Below, piece by piece: positions 1 to 7,546 of a stretch of 15,633 nt of DNA (positions within the stretch are counted from its first letter, which is position 1; every line of letters starts with the position of its first letter). Source of the stretch: Byssothecium circinans (Eukaryota > Ascomycota > Dothideomycetes > Pleosporales > Massarinaceae); NCBI GenBank assembly GCA_010015675.1, contig ML977028.1, positions 1 through 15,633 of the forward strand, given 5' to 3'. The translations under genes were made by a program, and so were the position numbers. The notes below the pieces were generated by a model. That model ran no database searches and was not told the DNA's origin. It saw nothing but the letters and a program-made list of their open reading frames with translations.

Positions 1-95
1 CTATCAAGTCAATCAAGTCAAGCAAAAGCCACCAGATCCGTCAATCAATCAATCAATTCACCTCGACTTGATTGACTTGATTGTTGCCAACTCTG
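1..95. mobile_element. Terminus of a hAT-type DNA transposon (element A, rest lies outside window)
   Basis: The segment ends at 95 with GTTGCCAACTCTG, the reverse complement of CAGAGTTGGCAAC. This has the YARNG form of hAT terminal inverted repeats. It matches the ends at 3158 (CAGAGTTGCCA) and 13882 (CAGACTTGTCAAC); against the latter, 18 of the first 20 bases agree. Inside the end are dense ATCAA/TTGAT subterminal repeats, as in the other two copies. No transposase coding is visible because only 95 bases are present, so this may be a full element, a solo end or a non-autonomous derivative. The 8 bases that would hold the target duplication on this side are 96-103 (atccccca); the partner copy is outside the window. 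Confidence 0.75.
3..81. repeat. 17-bp perfect inverted repeat in subterminal region of element A
   Basis: Positions 3-19 (ATCAAGTCAATCAAGTC) are the exact reverse complement of 65-81, with a 45-base loop. Each arm is itself two copies of ATCAAGTC-like sequence with 8-base spacing. Between the arms is a run of CAAT repeats at 41-56. Subterminal repeats of this sort are the usual binding sites of hAT transposases; that role here is inferred. Confidence 0.8.
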
Positions 96-404
96 ATCCC
101 CCACTCTCAAGCCCTGCAATATCGCCTCACTGCTGAAGGAATCGACGACCTAGGGAAGTGGATCAACGGTAAGCCCACGAGGCGTGCAGCTATATCTACG
201 ACTCCGATCAAGACTCCCTATCCATCGGACTTGCTGACGGTATCAACGACACCGTTGCGACTCGTTCAGCTTGGACCGATGCCGGAGGACTTCTATGCCG
301 AGGGTGGCTACGACGGGCATGCTGGTTTGGAGATCTCACGAGATGGCGGCAATGGTTCTGACATTGAACTGCGGAAAGGATTCCGGGCACGTGACAATCC
401 ATGA
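96..404 (+). pseudogene. Possible 3' remnant of a host gene cut by element A
   Basis: Immediately outside the transposon end, one frame is open for about 102 codons to a TGA at 402-404. There is no ATG near its start, so any gene would have to begin inside or beyond the transposon. The translated piece has mixed composition (for example a stretch reading MPEDFYAEGGYDGHAGLEI) and no family I recognise. A GTAAGC donor-like site at 170 raises the possibility of an intron. It may be a real exon remnant or a chance open frame. Confidence 0.2.
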
Positions 405-763
405 GCTCGAAGCATAATCAGTATGTGACCTGCGGAACCTGAAAACTTCAGACAAGAAGTTTCAACCATCGAGGTGAGTGGATTCACACCGTGGCGGTTT
501 AAAGCTGTTTGATAATACCAAATTTCGATAGAAGCTGATCTGCGCTTTAAAGGCGACACAGAAGAGTCAAGTTGCTTGTCAAAAGATGCGATGTGTAGCA
601 GAGACTTGCCCACGCGGTCGACGTTTATCATTAATTAACCCCTTTGTCAAATACTTGTCACATTGATAATGCCTTAGCATCCAGAAAAGAGAAGTGCAAG
701 GCAGTTCTCCATTAGGCTAGGGATGCTACGAGACGGCCCTTTAAGAAGATCAACATTGTAGCA

Positions 764-977
764 ATGGCAGCGAAGCCGATTTGCGAGGAGGTGTCATTGG
801 GTACTTTGGGAGAGGTTGGCGGGCATCTACTCTGCAGATGGAAAAGCAGACAAACTGTAGCCTGGTCCGGTACCCGCCTTGTGAGTATAGTTATGTGTTT
901 CTTTGCAGTGTGGTTTTTAATTGTAGGAGTTCCATATTTGCCAAACAGCCGTGGCGTTGCATGGAGGTTATGAGTAG
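764..977 (+). CDS. Weak candidate: small two-exon ORF, 55 aa
   Basis: An ATG at 764 opens 39 codons to 880, followed by a GTGAGT donor at 881. A 46-base interval ends in TTGTAG at 926, and joining there continues the frame for 16 more codons to a TAG at 975-977. The joined peptide contains a W-SGTRLEF-like stretch, which loosely recalls the N-terminal beta-sandwich of fungal SGNH/GDSL esterases. The similarity is too short to name it. If real, it would be a truncated relic rather than a functional enzyme. The intron is at the short end of the fungal range and its branch site is poor. Confidence 0.2.
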
Positions 978-1258
978 TTATATAATGTGGTGAAAAATAA
1001 AAACCCACGCTAAGACAAATTCTTAGCCATGTCCCGTTGTTTTTGTACGTGGTAAAAACTTGTCGCGAAGCAGTCTCACGTCATGTACACTGTAATTGGG
1101 TATTCAATCTTTGCTTAAGCCCGGCCAAGTGATTGCGGACATTAAGTGAAAATTGCATCCTTGACTTACACCATAAGGAGTTCTTTATGAGTTGTCATCA
1201 TTTGAGACCAAGGTGTCGTGGCCAATGAGATTGCGGAGGGAAGGCGAACAGAAGCAGA

Positions 1259-1266
1259 TCACGTGA
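1259..1266. promoter_or_regulatory. TCACGTGA E-box-like palindrome
   Basis: A perfect 8-bp palindrome containing CACGTG, the core bound by fungal bHLH factors of the Cbf1/CPF1 type. It sits 328 bases upstream of the ATG at 1594. Function is inferred only from motif and position. Confidence 0.35.
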
Positions 1267-3150
1267 CTAGCTCCGTCACTGAGCCCTGATATCAGTCACA
1301 GGTGTTTGTTTGAGGACTTAGTAATTGACGCGCGACCTCACAGTTAAATACTCCAGCCAAGTACGTGCCCTTCTGTCGTTCACCACAACGTTCCCCAATT
1401 AACCCTTGGCTTGAAAGCCAACGACAACTCGTGACATTTCCAGCGAAATCCTGCTGTTGTATCTCAGTGATCCTTCCCAAGGACAGTTTCCTTGAAATAC
1501 CGTCGCCTTAAAAATTGTTTTCCCCGAGGCCTTGCAATCTCAAGGTCTTTCAGTCAGGCCCGCGACCAGCCGAAGCTCTCCCTCGAGCCCACTATGACGC
1601 ATCCAACCCAGCGTCAGCGCATACCTTTGGCGCCGCCTTCTCCGAAACATTTTCCAAAGCTTACACTACCTCGTTCCAAAGCAACTTGGGACCTTAGAAT
1701 CTTTTTTGGCTCTTCCATCGCCACGAACACGGACGTTTAGCGCACTTGGGCTGTTCGGCAAAAGAGCGATCGAGGCAACGACGGAGAGAAGGCGGCAAGT
1801 TGTGTGAAAAGCTCAAAGACCGAGAACGTTCAAAAGATCAATGGAGCTACTGCTCGAGGACACGAAGTCAAGAAGACTCGCTCATCCGGTGATTGCATTG
1901 CGGTGGATCACACGCATCATGGTGCCACCACTGAGAGCGCATCGTCGTTGACTTGCGTTTCCAACTCGTCTCCTGTTGCATCCGGCCTGGTACGGTCACC
2001 AGAGCTATCGAATTTCTGCGACTACATCGACCATGAGGGGGGCAGTGACGACACGTCGGTCACCAGCTCTTCCACCACATCCACCATGTCCACCAACAAT
2101 TCAAAAGACCATGCAATCACCAATCCACACGCATGGCATATTACCATCCCAGAAGCCCCCTCAAAGGGCAAAGACGACTTGAAACCCATTCACAGCGACC
2201 ATGTGCTCCCCAAGCTTCCTGTTGGAGGTATCGCCGCGGCTCGCCCTCGGTTCAACCAAGCTGCAATGTACAACGAAGCTCCCGGGTCTTATAGCCTGGA
2301 AAATGATCAGCTCACCATATCCTCCTCTCTAGAGGAAATTGAAACTCCCTCAGAAGCAGCTGAGCGTATCACACGCCAGCGTTTCGCCGCCCGGAATGAA
2401 GGCAGCCATACGGAGGCCGAGCTGTGGTTGCTCAAGGTTAACGACAATCTCAAGGGTGTCCAATCCCTTCGTGCACTGCCTAGCCCCTTAAGGTCCGAGA
2501 TCATAGTTAAGTATGGAGACGAGGAGGTTGACCCTCAACAAGATCTTGAGGATTGCTCGGTTGTTGGAGGATCGGTTCCGGTAGTCGACGTTGATGAAGA
2601 TGATAGCTCTTCAGTCGCGGTACGCCTTACCATTCGTTTTCCAAGATAATTACTAATTAGAAGTAGAACTCGGAAGAGAGCAGCTTGTTTGACGAGATTG
2701 TGCCAGACGCCGACTGTACTTTCGCCACCTTGGTGGACGTAGTCATTCCTTCTTCCTCCCTCGCAACTCTCGGCGGGTTCTTCGACAATTATACGCTTTC
2801 CCGCGATAGCTTGGACGACAAAAAGCAAACCCTTGGTTCTGGTATGTAGCGACGTCATTCCAGAAGATGTTGTTCTACATGCTAATGGTTCACAGACGCA
2901 GCCAAGACCGACTTGGAGCCTCCTACAATGAGCGTGGAGTATGTTTCTCCCGAAAACGTAGCTACTCATGCTGGGATGGACAAACCTATTAATTCGCTCT
3001 CCTCTATCCCCAAGGAGATTTCGAGGAGCCGTGAGTGCTTGCCTGCTATCGCTAAGAAGGATACAATAAGCAACCGCGAATTCATGCCGGCTATCCCTAA
3101 CGAGACCACGACTACCCAATCTCGCTTGCCTGCTGCTTCTGAGAACTCTC

Positions 3151-3157
3151 TCAAAGA
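3151..3157. repeat. Left copy of the 7-bp target duplication TCAAAGA
   Basis: TCAAAGA directly precedes the hAT terminus CAGAG at 3158 and recurs at 4428-4434, where host sequence resumes. hAT elements normally duplicate 8 bp. The eighth base differs (C at 3150, G at 4427), so either one copy has mutated or the right copy joins by microhomology. Confidence 0.65.
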
Positions 3158-3305
3158 CAGAGTTGCCATCGATCAATCAGGATCAATTTTGACGCTGTGA
3201 TTGATTTGATTGATACTCAGAAACCTCAGAAACTTGATTGATTGATTGATGGTGATTTTGGGGGCGTTTTGATTGACGATTGATTGATTGATTGATTGAA
3301 AAATC
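3158..3305. repeat. TIR and subterminal TTGATTGA repeats of element B
   Basis: After the terminal CAGAGTTGCCA, copies of GATCAAT, TTGATTGA and tandem ATTG units fill the segment; the longest run is the GATT array at about 3277-3298. The same motif family is found in the ends at 1-95 and 13882-14041, tying the three together. These are probably transposase-binding sites. Confidence 0.75.
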
Positions 3306-3334
3306 GCTTGGAGATGATATTTGTGTGCAGAGAG

Positions 3335-4434
3335 CTAGAGAGGCTCATCCCACTGCGATACCTGATAGGTCTCTTGTATCTCGAGCTCTGAGAGCTCTAC
3401 TAGGTCCTCTCCGTCGGCCGTCTCCTGGGGCGGAGAGTATCCAGCTCTCAGCCAGCTCCGTACGCAGGTGATTGTGGAGAGCAATTGAGGGCTCATTTTT
3501 CGACGTTTAGGCTCCATCATATCGCCAACCTCAGAGAACACTCTCTCACAGTAACAGGAGGACGCTGGGATCGACAGGAGATCAATGGCCAACTGAGAAA
3601 GGCGGGGATATGTATCGCGGAGAGATAGCCAGTACCCAATAGGATCTGTACGGTATGTGTGATCCTTAGGGACGCTCAATTCGTTGTGCCACCAGCGATC
3701 AAATTCGTCAGTACTATTAAGAGGGACTACGGTTTCAGCTCTTAGTGGCCTAACGTGTAATTCGGCGTAGTCGTCAATATTGTTAACGCGTTTTAATCGT
3801 TTACGCGGAGGAGAGTTGACAGGGCAGGGATCCTCTGATTTGTACTCAGCCCAGAGCTCTTGGAATTGCTTGTTCGCTTTATCAAGCCATACTTTGTACT
3901 CTCCAGTCCATGAGTTTACAAAGTAATATTTGTAATACGGGTGGAGGACTGTAGAGGCGTAATAAACTGGCGTTTCTTCAAGCAGCGTGTAATACTTTGA
4001 GAGCTTTGTGTGAGCTGCCATTACGTTGATTTTCAAGTGGTCCTCAGGAGCGTCGAGCTCATTAAAATTAACGCTTGAAAAGCCCTCAACAAGCTACTCA
4101 AACTGAGTGAGGAGGTACTCAAAAGTAGGATATACCTCGTAAATCGCTCCAAAACGGCCAGAGTCGCCGCGGCCTTCGAGTCTCTTTGTAGCCTCCTTCA
4201 AGGGCTGAAGGACTTCAATATATTGATTAATTGTAGCCCAATCAGCAGCGCTGAGGCCTTTGGTGGGAGCTCCGGCGTCAATAGGAGCCTTACCGCGCGC
4301 ACGAGCTGAGGACTTATCCCTCAGCGCTTTCTCCGCCCTGTGATCAATGAGGGCATCAATTGGGCGGTGGAGAAGGACTGCCCTCTCCATAAAATCAAGG
4401 TAGCTGTTCCAGCGCGTAACTGTTGAGTCAAAGA
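3335..4434 (-). pseudogene. hAT transposase, C-terminal part, with in-frame TAG
   Basis: This is the C-terminal ~365 codons of a hAT (RNase H-like) transposase. The 5' end carries the family's TRWNS motif (4403-4417), then a helical stretch. The conserved C-terminal dimerisation region is at about 3452-3634 and includes SSCYCERVFSEVGD and a following RRxxM-type stretch. The stop is TAG at 3337-3335. A single in-frame TAG at 4096-4094 splits the frame; reading through it gives normal hAT sequence on both sides (QFE before it, LVEGF after). It is explained by CAG to TAG. The catalytic N-terminal half, including the BED finger and the first two acidic residues, is gone, so the copy cannot be autonomous. 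Confidence 0.85.
4428..4434. repeat. Right copy of TCAAAGA at the element B/host junction
   Basis: Identical to 3151-3157. Joining 3157 to 4435 restores the codon GAG and the host reading frame down to the stop at 4670-4672. Confidence 0.6.
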
Positions 4435-4672
4435 GCCAGGAATTTCATTGGTTGTTACTGGGGAGTTCATGAAGCAAGAGCAAGACCCTTCGCCGCTCGC
4501 CGTTATCGCCTTGAAGAACAAGGAGTCTTCGCCGGCCTTTGACGTTGTCCCAACGAACGGTTGTCAAAGGGCCGGCGTTTTCGACCGCCTAGTTCGTCGT
4601 TGCAAGGCTGCGCCCAAGAAGATCCGCAAAGTTGCAGGCCGGGTGGGCTTGAAGCTAACCATGTTCAAGTAG

Positions 4673-5029
4673 GTCGGAAGGCTGGGTTTGGAGGGATTCA
4701 TTCGGAACTTTTTTTTTGGAATTGGTGATTTGGTGTGGGTGATGTTTGGTGGAAATGGCACTGTATTTTGGTATCTATGTCCTTGGTAAGGGGATATTCG
4801 TTTGAATTGGCTTGACACTAGGAGTTTTCAGCGTGGTTGATTCGCCATTGTGACCTCACGATTTCTCTCATTTTCTTCAGAAGACGCATGGCCAGGACCT
4901 AGCAGATTTTCGGGGGATTTGTTTTTTTCCCCTTCATCGGTGAAGCCGCGTCACCAGATTTCCCGAAGGCAGTATTTGGCATCTGGCATCTTTCTTTTCA
5001 ATTGCATCATCAGACTACTACAAAACTAT
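4673..5029. other. Intergenic space between convergent genes
   Basis: This 357-base stretch lies between the stop of the disrupted host gene and the stop of the MFS gene on the other strand. It has a T run at 4710-4718 and pyrimidine-rich stretches, and must hold both 3' untranslated regions. I see no gene, RNA or repeat in it. Confidence 0.6.
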
Positions 5030-6935
5030 CTACTTCTCTGCATTTCCCCGCCCACCCCTCTTTTTGTCAAGCTTGACCTCAACATGATTTGTAAAATACT
5101 TGCTTGGGTCGCGTACGGCAATAGCAGCCAAGATCGCAATCACACCAAAAGGTATGGACGCAAGCCACGTAACACGGAAGCCGTAAGCATATGCATGTCT
5201 CGCCGCCCGCACACTTGCCTCGAACGCTTCAATCGGTACATCCCTCAACTTCGCAGCCTGCCCCGGAACTCCAACCAGCGTCAACTGCACAGCCTCTATT
5301 AACTCTTGCATAACAGAAATGCTTTCAACGCCGGACGCTGCCGCGGTCTGGATGATGCGTCTTGCGACTTCCTTCTTGGATGTCTGTTCGAAGATCGAGG
5401 AGAAGATTACGGAACCTATAGAACCACCAACGGAACGGAAGGTACCGATGAGCCCAATAGCTACACCTAAGTCTCTCTGCGGAACGTTGAGAGATGCCGT
5501 GGTATAGCAGTTCAGTGTGATCCAGCCAAACGGGAACATAGCTAGGAACTGCACTGCCATTAACCAGTTGATATTCGTCGGCGTAATGAGTGCTGCAAGT
5601 CCGAAGAATAGCGTTTGCATGAAGACGGCGAATGTGAGTTGGTAATGAACGTGTTTAATGTAATGAACAAGAGCAGGAACGAGGCAGCCGCCAACGAGCT
5701 GGCCGAACCTTATGTTATGTTAGACTCTCTGCAACAGTGGCAAAGCAAACGGTTTGTAGGAATTTGGTTAGGATGACTTACCCAGATGGCAATGAATAGA
5801 GTCCGATTTTGACCGGATCGGAAGTATGCAGGTACAAAATAGTCTGCGCATTCAGTGCAGATGCAGCAAAGAAGACCATGCCCGCCACAAAAACCAATAC
5901 TATCAGCGCAGAGAACTCCCTGAAATTCTTGAAAAGATACCAAGGGAAGAGAGGATCTGCATGTACAAGGGCATCATATACAAACGCAGCTAGAGAAGTC
6001 AAGAGACCCAGTACCAAGGGTGCAACTGTACCTGCAGCTCCCCATGCATATGTATTGCCGCCGGAGTTCAAGCCGTATAAGAAGACGACCAGTCCAACAG
6101 TAAATAGTCCTGTGCCAATGAAGTCGAGCTCTTTGAACTCCTGCCACTTGGTCTTATCGTCCGGCCGCGGATGGCTTGGGGGGAAGTAGACGAAGAAGGT
6201 CCCGATGAGTGAGAAGGCACCATAGCCAACGCAAAGGTAGAACATAATGCGCCACGTAGCGTTGCTTATCATCGCGTTAGCCAGGATGGTGCTAGGGACG
6301 GCCCAAGAAGCGAGATTGAATTCAGTCCAAGCAAGTCCAACACCACGGTACTTGTTAGGAAGGATTTCGGAAATGCCTAGCTTTCGTTAGAACTACATAT
6401 ATGGGTAGTGGATTGGGAGCCGAAAGGACAGAGGAGGGAGCTTACCAGCGTATGCGACCGAGATAGTGCCAATCGACGCCCCCAGAATCACTTCTCCCGC
6501 TATGAGTTGATTCATGGTATTCGCAGTACAAGCAATGATACCTCCCACAATAGTTAAAAACTGTCCAAACATAATCACTGGTCGCCTTCCGAAAATATCG
6601 CTCAATCGTCCCGCGACACTGAAGCCGACAGCCGCAGCAGCGCCCCATCCAGACGGGATCCAAAAGTCGATGTTTGAACCGCCGATTTTTTGGGAAAGTT
6701 GCACTAAGATTGGAGTGACGAGGATGAAGCCGAACATGATTGGGCCGGTGAAGGAGGTGCCTAGGAAGAGAGCAGAAAGCACGACAGGGAGAGTAAGTTT
6801 TTGCGGCTCTGGGGGATTGTCTTCGAGCGCGGCGCGGTGAGGGTCGTCGTAGCCCGTGGGAAGATGGAGGGTTTCATTGTGGCCAATAGTGCTGTCGGCT
6901 TCGATGACTTTCTTGTCTGCTTCCTCATCTTTCAT
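5030..6935 (-). CDS. MFS efflux transporter, TRI12-like (fungal trichothecene efflux pump family)
   Basis: A plasma- or vacuolar-membrane proton-driven exporter of the major facilitator superfamily, 587 residues, close to the usual ~590 for TRI12-like proteins. Exons are 6935-6446, 6376-5782 and 5708-5030. The introns of 69 nt (GTAAGC...CTAG) and 73 nt (GTAAGT...AAG) both keep frame. The N-terminus is about 46 residues, hydrophilic and acidic. Membrane segments follow from about residue 47, with MFS motif A as GRLSDIFGRRP at 109-119. The stretch YFPPSHPRPDDKTKWQEFK followed by LDFIGTGLFTVGL is characteristic of the TRI12-like group. The C-terminal tail is short and basic (KLDKKRGGRGN). No internal stops or frameshifts were seen. 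The substrate cannot be told from sequence; these proteins export fungal toxins or foreign drugs, and related branches carry siderophores. It is divergently transcribed from the P450 at 7547, suggesting a shared promoter region. Confidence 0.88.
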
Positions 6936-7234
6936 GTTAAAGGACGGCTTGCGGGGTGATTAAGTGAGTGTTTCCGTTGCAGCATAGGAGACGATGCAGT
7001 GAAGAAAAATCGAGAATAACTTTAGATCAATGGTGAGTGAATTTTAGAACATAAAACACATTCTTCAACATATCGCATAAGCTTTCACCACACTAGAATG
7101 CGGGGCTTTGGTTAGTTGGGACAAATCGGCATCTCTCTTAAGCGACGATGCGGGGAAATGTGGGGGTGGAGATCTCGTTCGCGGACGGACGAAACACACT
7201 GATAAGACCGTGGAAGTGGAAGAGCAAAAAGAGT

Positions 7235-7248
7235 TTATGTAAACATAA
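7235..7248. promoter_or_regulatory. Dyad TTATGT-AA-ACATAA with forkhead-like core
   Basis: Perfect 6-bp inverted arms with a 2-base spacer. The top strand reads GTAAACA at 7239-7245, a match to the RTAAAYA forkhead consensus. It lies about 300 bases from each start codon. Confidence 0.3.
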
Positions 7249-7372
7249 TTGTCGTATTTCAGGTGCCCACGCCCTTTACTAACCCCGCCGGGCCAATCTG
7301 GCTCATTGAACTCGTATCGCTACCAAGCTAATTTCAACGTTTTTGCTGATCGTTCATTATATTGAGATAGCG

Positions 7373-7404
7373 CGAGTGGGGCTAGCGTCGAGACCCCCCA
7401 CTAG
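7373..7404. repeat. Inverted repeat, arms CGAGTGGGG / CCCCACTAG
   Basis: Left arm 7373-7381 pairs with right arm 7396-7404 at 8 of 9 positions, with a 14-base loop; the core AGTGGGG/CCCCACT is perfect. It is about 145 bases upstream of the P450 start and could be an operator for a dimeric regulator or a hairpin in the leader. Confidence 0.4.
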
Positions 7405-7546
7405 CGGTATTAAGTTGATATTGGTGAATGATCTCAACCCTTCTTCAGACTACTGAAGTATCGATCTTTCAACATCTGTTTCATCCCCCGGTTGTCCGGG
7501 AACACGTTCTGCCGCACTGCAACACCATCTTCACTCTATCGCGAGT

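Larger units (their letters stand above)
405..1593. other. Gene-poor interval and 5' region of the next gene
   Basis: No secure gene is visible. The first part (about 480-720) is AT-rich and full of stops in all frames. The last 250 bases before 1594 are rich in pyrimidine tracts and CCAA/CAAC motifs, as in fungal promoters and leaders, and presumably belong to the gene starting at 1594. A perfect CACGTG palindrome lies at 1260-1265. The only gene-like signal is the weak two-exon frame at 764-977, listed separately. Confidence 0.5.
3158..4434 (-). mobile_element. 5'-truncated hAT transposon (element B) in exon 3 of the host gene
   Basis: The left boundary is the terminal repeat CAGAGTTGCCATCGATCAAT at 3158, followed by TTGATTGA-rich subterminal sequence to about 3300. 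A reverse-strand transposase reading away from the TIR-distal side then runs to the right junction. At the right junction the transposase is cut just upstream of its TRWNS motif (4403-4417), and no second terminal repeat is present, so the transposase N-terminal half and the 5' end of the element are missing. The last few bases are ambiguous: the element ends at 4427 if 4428-4434 is counted as target duplication. The host frame continues perfectly from 4435. Confidence 0.85.
1594..4672 (+). pseudogene. Uncharacterised Ser/Thr-rich fungal gene, broken by a TAG and a hAT insertion
   Basis: Exon 1 is 1594-2619. Intron 1 is 2620-2666 (GTACGC donor, TACTAAT branch, TAG acceptor). Exon 2 is 2667-2841. 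Intron 2 is 2842-2895 (GTATGT, GCTAAT, CACAG). Exon 3 is 2896-3157 and resumes at 4435-4672. Phases agree across every junction, giving 567 codons including the stop. Codon 49 (1738-1740) is TAG in a frame otherwise open from 1594 to 2619; a CAG-to-TAG change would explain it. The next in-frame ATG, at 2086, would lose 164 codons. The protein has a low-complexity Ser/Thr region (about residues 125-170), acidic stretches ending exon 1, degenerate repeats with a RE-x2-PAI core near 3030 and 3075, and a basic C-terminus of RRCKAAPKKIRKV type. I recognise no domain or signal peptide. Function is unknown. The insertion splits codon GA|G after the residues NSLK. Confidence 0.75.
6936..7546. promoter_or_regulatory. 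611-bp divergent promoter region between MFS and P450 genes
   Basis: No open frame of note lies here, so both start regions must be driven from it. It holds two dyads: TTATGT-AA-ACATAA at 7235-7248, which contains a forkhead-like GTAAACA, and a 9-bp arm pair around 7373-7404. An AT-rich TTCATTATATTGAGA stretch at 7353-7367 could serve as a TATA-like element for the P450. Whether the two genes are co-regulated is inferred only from the layout. Confidence 0.55.

Noticed and set aside
2535..3176. 213-codon open frame on the minus strand
   Set aside because: It is antisense to exons 1-3 of the plus-strand gene, whose introns have full donor, branch and acceptor signals and consistent phases. The minus frame has no recognisable content.
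3233..3300. Short regular repeats that could suggest a CRISPR array
   Set aside because: They are 4-8-base TTGA/ATTG units without unique spacers, located in hAT subterminal DNA of a eukaryote.
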